A stretch of 64,000 nucleotides of DNA from Thermoanaerobacteraceae bacterium (GTDB lineage Bacteria; Bacillota; JADQBR01), in contig JACDOG010000003.1 of assembly GCA_017656305.1 (NCBI GenBank), forward strand, positions 62,001-126,000, written 5' to 3'. Shown piece after piece: positions 8,276 through 14,985 of this stretch. Within the stretch, counting starts at the first letter, position 1, and every line of letters begins with the position of its first letter. The notes beneath the pieces were generated by a model. It was not told the DNA's origin. It made no database searches and saw only the letters and a program-made list of their open reading frames with translations. A program made the translations under genes and the position numbers.

Positions 8276-9097
8276 ATGGAAATGTTTCAGTATGATTTTT
8301 TACAGAGAGCTTTTCTGGCAGGATTGATCATTGCAGTGATATGTCCCGTGATAGGTATATTTATGGTGCTGCGCCGCATGTCGTTGGTGGGCAATGCTCT
8401 TTCCCACATATCCATGGCCGGTGTGGCTGCTGGATTGATGACAGGAGTTTCGCCTACCTTCGGTGCCGTCATAGTCTGCTTGCTTGGCAGCGGTATTATT
8501 GAACTTCTGCGAAAAAATTTTCGCAGGTATGCAGAGCTGGCTGTAGCCATCAGCATGTCTACCGGTTTGGGACTGGCCGTTCTTTTAATCAGTGCGGGTA
8601 ATGTTAACAATGCCACGGTCATGAGCTATCTATTTGGCAGTGTGGTAACAACGTCTAAATCTGATATTATCATTATTGCAATTACCGGCCTGCTGGTTAT
8701 TGTGACGGTTGCCCTGCTATATTCCAGGCTTTTTTATGTAACTTTTGATGAAGAAGGCGCATTCTATGCCGGAGTTGACACTGGTCTCGTAAATATGATT
8801 TTCGTCCTGCTGAGCGGGCTGACCGTAGCTGTATCCATACGTGTTGTGGGAATCCTGCTGGTTTCCCCTCTGATGACCATTCCCGTAGCGGCCAGCCTGC
8901 AGCTGGCAACAAGTTTTAAACAGGCTCTGGCCTTTTCCATAGTATTTGCTGTGATCAGTGTAGCTGGCGGCATAATATTATCCTACTATTTTGACCTGGC
9001 ACCTGGCGGCACCATTGTCATTGCTGCCCTGGTCATCTTATTTCTCTCAATCTTAACTAAGAAGGTTCTGCCTGTGATAAAATCAAAGTCTGCCTGA
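8276..9097 (+). CDS. znuB: Zinc ABC transporter permease
   Basis: A 273-residue integral membrane protein of the ABC-3 family with about eight hydrophobic segments and family blocks RRMSLVGNALSHISMAGVA and RVVGILLVSPLMTIPVA. The start is taken as ATG 8276 because GGAGG at 8263-8267 is correctly spaced to it, although the frame opens at 8261. It completes the metal importer and ends about 11 bp before the promoter of the first B12 leader. Confidence 0.92.
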   Translation: MEMFQYDFLQRAFLAGLIIAVICPVIGIFMVLRRMSLVGNALSHISMAGVAAGLMTGVSPTFGAVIVCLLGSGIIELLRKNFRRYAELAVAISMSTGLGLAVLLISAGNVNNATVMSYLFGSVVTTSKSDIIIIAITGLLVIVTVALLYSRLFYVTFDEEGAFYAGVDTGLVNMIFVLLSGLTVAVSIRVVGILLVSPLMTIPVAASLQLATSFKQALAFSIVFAVISVAGGIILSYYFDLAPGGTIVIAALVILFLSILTKKVLPVIKSKSA

Positions 9098-9107
9098 TTT
9101 TTTTCTA

Positions 9108-9136
9108 TTGCATTTACAGGGCAGAGGAGGTAAACT
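9108..9136 (+). promoter_or_regulatory. Promoter of the btu operon leader
   Basis: TTGCAT (9108-9113), 17-nt spacer, TAAACT (9131-9136). The same two boxes at the same spacing precede the second leader (14305-14333), although the spacers differ in sequence; this supports a real promoter. Confidence 0.6.
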
Positions 9137-9162
9137 ATAAGTTAAATGAGAATATTTTACCG

Positions 9163-9430
9163 AAACAAGTGAGCGCTTCAATTAAGGTGAAAACAGTTGA
9201 AGCGCTAGAGGGAAGCTGGTGAGAATCCAGCGCGGTCCCGCCACTGTGAGGGGGAGCTTGCCTGCATGATGCCACTGTGCGGCACTCAACTTTGCGTTAA
9301 TCTATAATGACGCAGGCCCATTGGTCTGCAGTTAACTAGTGGTTTGCGAACGTTGAGGTGCTAAGTTGAGTGCCGGATGGGAAGGCGCAGGTATAGCGGT
9401 GAACCCGAGCCAGGAAACCTGCTTGTTTCA
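9163..9430 (+). ncRNA. Cobalamin riboswitch 1 (canonical) upstream of btuF
   Basis: The conserved core is present: the AGAGGGAA block (9207-9214), GGTGAGAATCC, GCGGTCCCGCCACTGTGA and the B12 box AGCCAGGAAACCTGC (9408-9422). A stem AGCGCTTCAA/TTGAAGCGCT (9172-9181/9197-9206) closes the 5' side, and a long peripheral extension lies between the core and the B12 box. TTTGCACC (9438-9445) can pair with GGTGCAAA (9503-9510) in the terminator arm, giving a plausible antiterminator. B12 binding is expected to reduce expression of the transporter operon. Confidence 0.95.
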
Positions 9431-9484
9431 CGAACCATTTGCACCCACGGTTGATGGGCAAAGTGGTATTAAACCGGGAGAATA

Positions 9485-9520
9485 CCCCTTTTGTACACCT
9501 GCGGTGCAAAAGGGGTTTTT
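9485..9520 (+). terminator. Terminator of riboswitch 1
   Basis: CCCCTTTTG (9485-9493) pairs with CAAAAGGGG (9507-9515), with an inner CACC/GGTG, followed by TTTTT. It is the expression platform of the canonical riboswitch. Confidence 0.9.
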
Positions 9521-9543
9521 ATTTTACAAATTAAAATTTAAAA

Positions 9544-9678
9544 GGAATAGGTACTTTATCCCGAGGGGTAAAGTTTAAACTCCTACCGGTGAGACTCCGG
9601 TACGAAACTGTGAAGGATAGCAGTGCGCAAAACTACTTGAGGCTGCCATGATTCCTGAGTCAGTTTGAGGCCTATTCC
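9544..9678 (+). ncRNA. Divergent cobalamin-riboswitch-like element in tandem (copy 1)
   Basis: The 135-nt element is closed by GGAATAGG/CCTATTCC. Inside are a hairpin CTTTATCC-CGAG-GGGTAAAG, the word TTTAAACTCC, a hairpin TACCGGTGAGACTCCGGTA and ACTGTGA (9607-9613). The order and words follow those of the canonical aptamer at 26233-26398: AATAGGT entry, TTAAA, GGTGAGA..TCC, ACTGTRA, AGYCAG and closing CCTATT. However GGGAA reads ACTCC and the B12 box reads AGTCAGTTTGAGGCC. A terminator-like hairpin follows. A variant cobalamin-type aptamer is inferred; the ligand is unknown. Confidence 0.6.
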
Positions 9679-9736
9679 AATCGCACACCTAACTTGCTTG
9701 GGGGTGATTGGATGGGCCGGTGATTTCTGTACATAT

Positions 9737-9764
9737 TTCCCAGTAATAGACCGGGAAGGTTTTA
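9737..9764 (+). terminator. Terminator-like hairpin after the variant element, copy 1
   Basis: TTCCCAGT (9737-9744) pairs with ACCGGGAA (9750-9757) with one mismatch, followed by GGTTTTA. It is weaker than its counterpart at 14932. A perfect palindrome CCTTGCTGCAGCAAGG follows at 9767-9782. Confidence 0.5.
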
Positions 9765-9852
9765 TACCTTGCTGCAGCAAGGAATTTAACAAACTTGGTA
9801 CAAACAGACTGCTGGAAAGACTTCAGATTACATAGTGACAGGAGGTTGTTTC

Positions 9853-10803
9853 ATGACTGCCAAGTCTTACACCAAGACCATAGTATTATTTATTGCTGTA
9901 CTGGTGCTATTGACCAGTTTAACCGGCTGTAGTGATTCTCAGGTGACCGGTAGCAATTACGGAGGACAGGGTAGAACCGGTTCGGATGTTTATCCCGTAA
10001 CCGTTACTGATGTTTTAGGCAGGGAAGTAACTGTAGCCCGTGAGCCTGAAAGAATTGTTTCCTTGTCTCCTGCCGTAACGGAAATTCTCTTTACCTTAAA
10101 CCTGGATGAAAAGATTGTCGGTGTTACTGATTACTGTGATTACCCGGCTGCAGCCTTGGATAAGCCTAAAGTAGGGGGATTTGCTAATCCAAACATGGAA
10201 GTAATTATCAATTTGGAGCCGGATCTTGTCTTTACCTCGGCAGGCGTTCAGGAAGATATACTGCACCAGCTGGAGAAAGTGGGTATTACGGCAGTAGTGC
10301 TTGATGCCGAGGACATTGAAGGTGTACTAAATAACATAAAACTCGCAGGGGAAATTACGGGTTCCGGTGAAAAAGCTGCTGAAGTTGTGTCAAATTTACA
10401 GAAAAGAATAGACAATGTGGCGGAAAAGATTTCCAAAACCAATACAAGGCCGTCCGTCTTTTTTGAGGTTTGGGATGATCCTCTTATGAGTGCAGGTCCC
10501 GGTTCCTTTATTGACGACCTGATAAAGCGGGCAGGCGGAAGGAATATTGCCGGAGATGCCAGGGAACGCTACCCCAAATTCAATCTAGAGGTACTGCTGG
10601 CGGAGAATCCGGATATTTACATTATTAACTCCCACGCACATAAACCGGAGGATATAAAGGCACGCGATGGGTATGCAAGTTTACGTGCTGTGCAGCATGA
10701 CAGGGTCTACAGCATAGAAGATGACTTGGTGACCCTTCCTGGGCCAAGAATTGTGACCGGACTGGAAGAAATGGCCAGGATAATTCACCCGGAAGTCTTT
10801 TAG
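9853..10803 (+). CDS. btuF: Corrinoid/cobalamin ABC transporter substrate-binding lipoprotein
   Basis: A 316-residue BtuF/FhuD-type binding protein. The signal peptide ends with the lipobox SLTGC (Cys26), and a periplasmic-binding-protein type III domain follows, with PERIVSLSPAVTEILF, the glutamate-containing NLEPDLVF and FEVWDDPLMSAGPGSF blocks. Corrinoid specificity is inferred from the cobalamin riboswitch upstream and cbiZ downstream; the family also carries siderophores. The start is ATG 9853 behind GGAGG; the frame opens 18 bp earlier. First gene of btuF-btuC-btuD-cbiZ. Confidence 0.9.
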   Translation: MTAKSYTKTIVLFIAVLVLLTSLTGCSDSQVTGSNYGGQGRTGSDVYPVTVTDVLGREVTVAREPERIVSLSPAVTEILFTLNLDEKIVGVTDYCDYPAAALDKPKVGGFANPNMEVIINLEPDLVFTSAGVQEDILHQLEKVGITAVVLDAEDIEGVLNNIKLAGEITGSGEKAAEVVSNLQKRIDNVAEKISKTNTRPSVFFEVWDDPLMSAGPGSFIDDLIKRAGGRNIAGDARERYPKFNLEVLLAENPDIYIINSHAHKPEDIKARDGYASLRAVQHDRVYSIEDDLVTLPGPRIVTGLEEMARIIHPEVF

Positions 10804-10824
10804 TTTTCATCTGGAGGAATGGGT

Positions 10825-11874
10825 GTGGAATACCGGGAAAGAAAAACACGGTGGAAGCTGATATTTTTTGGCAGCTTAAGCGGTACCATTCTAGTTATGC
10901 TACTGTGCCTGACCATTGGCGCTGTTGACATTTCTGTCGGGGAGACATTTGGCATTGTAGTAAGTAAAATCCTAAAGCTGGGTTCATATTTTAATTTTCC
11001 CCAATATCCAGCTTCTCATGAGGTGATAATCTGGCAGGTGCGGCTGCCGAGGATTATTCTGGCTTCTGCTGTGGGTGCTGCTCTGGCGGCAGTTGGCGGT
11101 GTTTTTCAGGGCTTATTTAAGAACCCTATGGCTGATCCCTACGTGCTGGGTATTTCTGCCGGAGCGTCCCTGGGGGCAGCTTCCGCCATTGCGTTTCAAT
11201 TGCAGTCCGTAATTGGTTTCTTTGCCGTGCCGGCGGCGGCTTTTGCAGGAGCGCTTGCAAGTACTTTTACTGTTTACTGCCTGGGTAAAGTGCGGACCGG
11301 TGTTTCGGTATATACCCTGCTTCTGGCGGGTGTGGCACTGAGTGCTTTTTTCAGCGCCATTACCTCGTTTATTATAGTACTTCATTCCCGGGAGACACAC
11401 CAGATAGTATTTTGGATGATGGGAGGTTTTTCCGGTACTACATGGCTGCATGTAAAAACTGCTGTCCCCGTAATCTGTGGGGGAATCCTTTTGTTATACT
11501 GCTTTGCCAGGGAACTGAATGCCATGCTTTTCGGGGATAACACGGCCAGGCATCTGGGAATTGATTTAAACAGGGTAAAGAAAGCTATTCTGATATTGGC
11601 TGCCATGACTACGGCAGCCGCAGTTGCGGTGAGCGGTACAATTGGTTTTGTGGGGTTGATCATCCCACACATGGTCAGGCTTATGGTGGGCCCGGACCAC
11701 AGGATACTGTTGCCTGCTGCGGCAGTCTTCGGAGCGGCTTTTATGGTGTTAACGGATACAGTAGCCAGGACAATCCTGGCTCCTGCGGAAATTCCTGTCG
11801 GGGTGCTGACGGCATTTTTTGGCGGGCCTTTTTTCATTTACCTGTTGCGAAAGAAGAAGAGTGAGTTTATTTAG
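10825..11874 (+). CDS. btuC: Corrinoid ABC transporter permease
   Basis: A 349-residue FecCD/BtuC-family permease with about ten membrane helices. Family motifs include VRLPRIILASAVGAALA, the FKNPMADPYVLGISAGASLGA block and GTIGFVGLIIPHMVR, the L-loop that contacts the ATPase. GTG 10825 has the best Shine-Dalgarno spacing (GGAGG 10813-10817); the in-frame ATG at 10819 is only 1 nt from it. Confidence 0.93.
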   Translation: MEYRERKTRWKLIFFGSLSGTILVMLLCLTIGAVDISVGETFGIVVSKILKLGSYFNFPQYPASHEVIIWQVRLPRIILASAVGAALAAVGGVFQGLFKNPMADPYVLGISAGASLGAASAIAFQLQSVIGFFAVPAAAFAGALASTFTVYCLGKVRTGVSVYTLLLAGVALSAFFSAITSFIIVLHSRETHQIVFWMMGGFSGTTWLHVKTAVPVICGGILLLYCFARELNAMLFGDNTARHLGIDLNRVKKAILILAAMTTAAAVAVSGTIGFVGLIIPHMVRLMVGPDHRILLPAAAVFGAAFMVLTDTVARTILAPAEIPVGVLTAFFGGPFFIYLLRKKKSEFI

Positions 11875-11904
11875 CTATAAGATGGTATCAAGAGAGGAGA
11901 AAGG

Positions 11905-13170
11905 ATGAAGGGACTGTCGCTGAATATCGACAAACTAAGCTTTAGCTACGGTTCACAAAAAATACTGGAAGATTTGACCGTGCAATTTCAGGCGGGCTCT
12001 TTTGTCAGTATTATCGGTCCCAACGGGTCAGGAAAGACAACCTTGCTAAAAAATATTTCTGCTGCTCTTGTCCCGCAGAAAGGTAAGGTCCTGCTGCAGG
12101 GCCAGGATGTTTTGCGAATTAAACCGAAAAAACTGGCCCGGCAAATGGCTGTAGTGCCTCAGGATACGGCGGTAAACTTTGCCTTCACTGTATTTGAAAC
12201 GGTCCTGATGGGGCGGATGCCTTACCTGAAAAGGTTTGAAAGTGAAAGCGACCGGGATGTGGCCGTAGCCAGGTGGGCTATGGAAGTTACGCATACCTGG
12301 CATCTAAAAGACCGCTCAATAACGGAAATCAGCGGGGGAGAAAGACAGCGGGTCATAGTTGCCAGAGCTCTGGCACAGGAACCTCAGGTAATATTGTTGG
12401 ACGAACCGGTGGCTCACCTTGACCCCCAGCACCAGATGGAACTTCTGGAACTGCTGCAGACCCTGAAAGAAAGCAAGAACCTGACAGTTGTTACCGTGCT
12501 GCATGACCTGAATCTTGCAGCCCAATTTAGCGATTATGTTGTCCTGCTGCATAAAGGCAAAGTATTTGCTGCAGGCCGGCCGGAAGAAGTGCTGACGGTC
12601 AAAAATATTGAGCAGGTATACCGGGTGGAAGTTGTAATTATTCCCAATGAACTGACGGGCAGGTTTAATATTATTCCGGTGGCCAAGAGCACGCCGCCAC
12701 AGGGGAAACTGAGAAACTGCCGAATTCACCTGGTTTGCGGCGGGGGTAGCGGTGCTTTCATAATGGACAGGCTGGTTCGAAGCGGCTACCAGGTTAGTTG
12801 TGGTGTATTAAACATCGGGGATAATGATTGGCGTAAGGCCCGGGAACTGGGCATAGAGATTGCGTACGAAGCTCCGTTTAGCCCTATTTCCGAAAAAGCA
12901 TATCAAAAAAATGAGCGGTTGCTTGATAGAGCGGATGTAGTTGTCCTGCTATCTCTTCCCTTTGGCGCCGGTAACCTGAGTAATTTAGAGCAGGTTTACT
13001 CGGCTTTAAAACAGGGGAAAAAGGTGCTTGTTGTCGGGGACAGGAATTTGGCAGGCAGGGATTTTACCGGCGGTAAAGCGACGGATCTTTATGATGCTAT
13101 TGTTAAAGACGGAGCTGTTTTGCTTGCCGAGGTAAAGGATATTTTTAACGTACTGGAAACCATGTACTAA
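11905..13170 (+). CDS. btuD: Corrinoid ABC transporter ATPase fused to an uncharacterised C-terminal domain
   Basis: A 421-residue protein. Residues 1-250 are a FepC/BtuD-type ATPase with Walker A GPNGSGKTT (38-46), signature ISGGERQR, Walker B VILLDEPVAHLD and H-loop VLHDLN. Residues about 272-421 form an extra domain starting NCRIHLVCGGGSG, with a glycine-rich Rossmann-like first turn, a run ADVVVLLSLPFGAGNL and the end region GKKVLVVGDRN. The extra domain is absent from E. coli BtuD; I recall similar tails on some archaeal and clostridial homologues but assign no function. It lies between btuC and cbiZ. Confidence 0.9.
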   Translation: MKGLSLNIDKLSFSYGSQKILEDLTVQFQAGSFVSIIGPNGSGKTTLLKNISAALVPQKGKVLLQGQDVLRIKPKKLARQMAVVPQDTAVNFAFTVFETVLMGRMPYLKRFESESDRDVAVARWAMEVTHTWHLKDRSITEISGGERQRVIVARALAQEPQVILLDEPVAHLDPQHQMELLELLQTLKESKNLTVVTVLHDLNLAAQFSDYVVLLHKGKVFAAGRPEEVLTVKNIEQVYRVEVVIIPNELTGRFNIIPVAKSTPPQGKLRNCRIHLVCGGGSGAFIMDRLVRSGYQVSCGVLNIGDNDWRKARELGIEIAYEAPFSPISEKAYQKNERLLDRADVVVLLSLPFGAGNLSNLEQVYSALKQGKKVLVVGDRNLAGRDFTGGKATDLYDAIVKDGAVLLAEVKDIFNVLETMY

Positions 13171-13216
13171 AGAACCGGGGATTTGATTTTCTTTTTTGGT
13201 TTGAGGGGTGAACAGC

Positions 13217-14287
13217 TTGTTAATTCACAAGTTCAGCAGCGGAGATAGGGTTCTATTACAGGAAGATACTCTTGTTTTACACTTTGCCGGTACGCGCCGG
13301 ACGGTCAGCACGTCCGTATTTAACGGAGGTTGCCGGGAGGATTTACGGGCTGTTTTCAACCATCACCTGCCGCCTGATAAATGCACGCCTGATGCGCTTC
13401 CTGGGGGGAGTGTGCAAAATTATTTTGCTAATCTCAGCGCCGGATTAAATCTGCCTTGTGATAGGACTAGCGGCATGCTGACCGCTGCTAAAATGGAAAA
13501 TGCCGTGATTAGAACAGCAACTTTCCGCCGGTTGGAAGTTACAGCCGTGGTTACCGCCGGTGTGGATGTCAACGGCGGGCGGGCCGGTGATCCGGCATTC
13601 TATTACGAGGAAGACGGCAGGTGGGAGTATTTAGCGGGGACAATCAATATCATTTTATATATTAATGCTAACCTGCCGGCACATACTCTGGTACGTGCTA
13701 TAGTTACGGCCACGGAAGCCAAAACTGCGGCCCTGGCCGAATTAATGGCTCCCAGCCGTTATTCCAGCGGAATTGCCACCGGTTCCGGTACCGACCAAAT
13801 CATTGCCGTTGCCAATAGCCAAAGCCCGTACCTTTTTACCGATGCAGGTAAACATTCGAAATTGGGGGAATTAATTGGGGTCACGGTAAAACAGGGGGTG
13901 AGACTGGCCCTGGAAAAGGAAACGGGCCTCAACCCCAAACGCCAGTGCAGCGTACTGGCGCGGTTGGAACGATTTGGAATAACAGCCGAAGACTTTTGGC
14001 AGGCTGCTCAGAAGGACGGGATTAAAGTTTTACGTGAGCCATACCTGCGAAAGCTGGAGCAATTAGATAGGGACGAAAACCTGGTGGCTCTTACAGCAGG
14101 CTTACTCCATTTGCTGGATGAGTACCAGTGGGGACTATTATCAGGGGCGGCGCTCATGACAATAGGGACCAGGTTTGTTGAGGCTTCGCTGGGAAAAGTA
14201 CGGATGACTGAGGAATGTGCTGATAATCCTGTTAGTTTTTTGCTTAAACTGTTTGTGCGGGCTGTAAATACCCGGGTGTGCAAATAA
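13217..14287 (+). CDS. cbiZ: Adenosylcobinamide amidohydrolase (cobinamide salvage)
   Basis: CbiZ cleaves the aminopropanol side chain of (adenosyl)cobinamide or pseudo-B12 to give cobyric acid, letting imported corrinoids re-enter synthesis. The family region spans about residues 30-200 with FNGGCREDL, SGMLTAAKMENA, VTAGVDVNGGRAGDP, AGTINIILYINANLP and TATEAKTAALAEL, then ATGSGTDQII. About 130 more residues follow the core. TTG 13217 fits the GAGGGG site best; GTG 13208 overlaps that site. Last gene of the btu operon. Products would feed cbiB and cobD encoded further downstream. Confidence 0.9.
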   Translation: MLIHKFSSGDRVLLQEDTLVLHFAGTRRTVSTSVFNGGCREDLRAVFNHHLPPDKCTPDALPGGSVQNYFANLSAGLNLPCDRTSGMLTAAKMENAVIRTATFRRLEVTAVVTAGVDVNGGRAGDPAFYYEEDGRWEYLAGTINIILYINANLPAHTLVRAIVTATEAKTAALAELMAPSRYSSGIATGSGTDQIIAVANSQSPYLFTDAGKHSKLGELIGVTVKQGVRLALEKETGLNPKRQCSVLARLERFGITAEDFWQAAQKDGIKVLREPYLRKLEQLDRDENLVALTAGLLHLLDEYQWGLLSGAALMTIGTRFVEASLGKVRMTEECADNPVSFLLKLFVRAVNTRVCK

Positions 14288-14304
14288 TAGGCGAAAAAAG
14301 CATA

Positions 14305-14333
14305 TTGCATAAAGCTTCCAGAGATGGTAAACT
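14305..14333 (+). promoter_or_regulatory. Promoter of the cobK-cbiMNQO leader
   Basis: TTGCAT (14305-14310), 17-nt spacer, TAAACT (14328-14333), the same boxes and spacing as at 9108-9136. It begins 18 bp after cbiZ, so read-through from the btu operon is also possible. Confidence 0.6.
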
Positions 14334-14359
14334 ATAAAATAAATGAGAATATTTTACCG

Positions 14360-14627
14360 AAACAAGTGAGTGCTTCAATTGAAGTGAAAACAGTTGAAGC
14401 ACTAGAGGGAAGCTGGTGAGAATCCAGCGCGGTCCCGCCACTGTGAGGGGGAGCTTGCCTGCATGATGCCACTGTGCGGCACTCAACTTTGCGTTAATCT
14501 ATAATGACGCAGGCCCATTGGTCTGCAGTTAACTAGTGGTTTGCGAACGTTGAGGTGCTAAGTTGAGTGCCGGATGGGAAGGCGCAGGTATAGCGGTGAA
14601 CCCGAGCCAGGAAACCTGCTTGTTTCA
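14360..14627 (+). ncRNA. Cobalamin riboswitch 2 (canonical) upstream of cobK-cbiMNQO
   Basis: It is near-identical to riboswitch 1, including the AGAGGGAA core, GGTGAGAATCC, CCACTGTGA and B12 box AGCCAGGAAACCTGC (14605-14619). In the 5' stem the pair C-G of copy 1 is replaced by T-A (14371/14401), a compensatory change. It is expected to lower cobalt uptake and cobK expression when B12 is sufficient. Confidence 0.95.
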
Positions 14628-14681
14628 CGAACCATTTGCACCCACGGTTGATGGGCAAAGTGGTATTAAACCGGGAGAATA

Positions 14682-14717
14682 CCCCTTTTGTACACCTGCG
14701 GTGCAAAAGGGGTTTTT
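14682..14717 (+). terminator. Terminator of riboswitch 2
   Basis: Same CCCCTTTTG/CAAAAGGGG stem with a T-tract as in the first leader (14682-14690/14704-14712). Confidence 0.9.
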
Positions 14718-14740
14718 ATTTTACAAATTAAAATTTAAAA

Positions 14741-14875
14741 GGAATAGGTACTTTATCCCGAGGGGTAAAGTTTAAACTCCTACCGGTGAGACTCCGGTAC
14801 GAAACTGTGAAGGATAGCAGTGCTCAAAACTACTTGAGGCTGCCATGATTCCTGAGTCAGCTTGAGGCCTATTCC
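14741..14875 (+). ncRNA. Divergent cobalamin-riboswitch-like element in tandem (copy 2)
   Basis: This is the second copy of the element at 9544-9678. It differs at few positions, including a change that extends pairing of CTCAA with TTGAG in the internal hairpin, and AGTCAGC for AGTCAGT in the region matching the B12 box. A strong intrinsic terminator follows at 14932-14961, so this copy has a clear expression platform. Ligand and activity are unknown. Confidence 0.6.
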
Positions 14876-14931
14876 AATCGCACACCTAACTTGTCTGGGG
14901 GTGATTGGATGGGCCTGTGTCTTTTTACCAC

Positions 14932-14961
14932 TCCCCAGTGCCAGACTGGGGATATTTTTTT
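14932..14961 (+). terminator. Strong terminator after the variant element, copy 2
   Basis: TCCCCAGT (14932-14939), 5-nt loop, ACTGGGGA (14945-14952), then TATTTTTTT. It stands 25 bp before the cobK start. Confidence 0.85.
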
Positions 14962-14985
14962 AGACGGGGTTTGAGGTGATGGTTC

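Larger units (their letters stand above)
14326..14915 (+). repeat. Second copy of the ~590-bp B12 leader (first copy 9129-9718)
   Basis: The two segments align without gaps at an offset of 5197 bp and differ at few positions. Identity begins at GGTAAACTATAA and ends at GATTGGATGGGCC; flanking sequences and the last terminators differ. It is a dispersed direct repeat that carries two riboswitch-like elements and one terminator. Confidence 0.95.

Noticed and set aside
9366-9578. 70-codon + strand open frame, repeated identically at 14563-14775
   Set aside because: It lies inside the cobalamin riboswitch, its terminator and the start of the variant element; its conservation is explained by the duplicated RNA leader, and there is no ribosome site.
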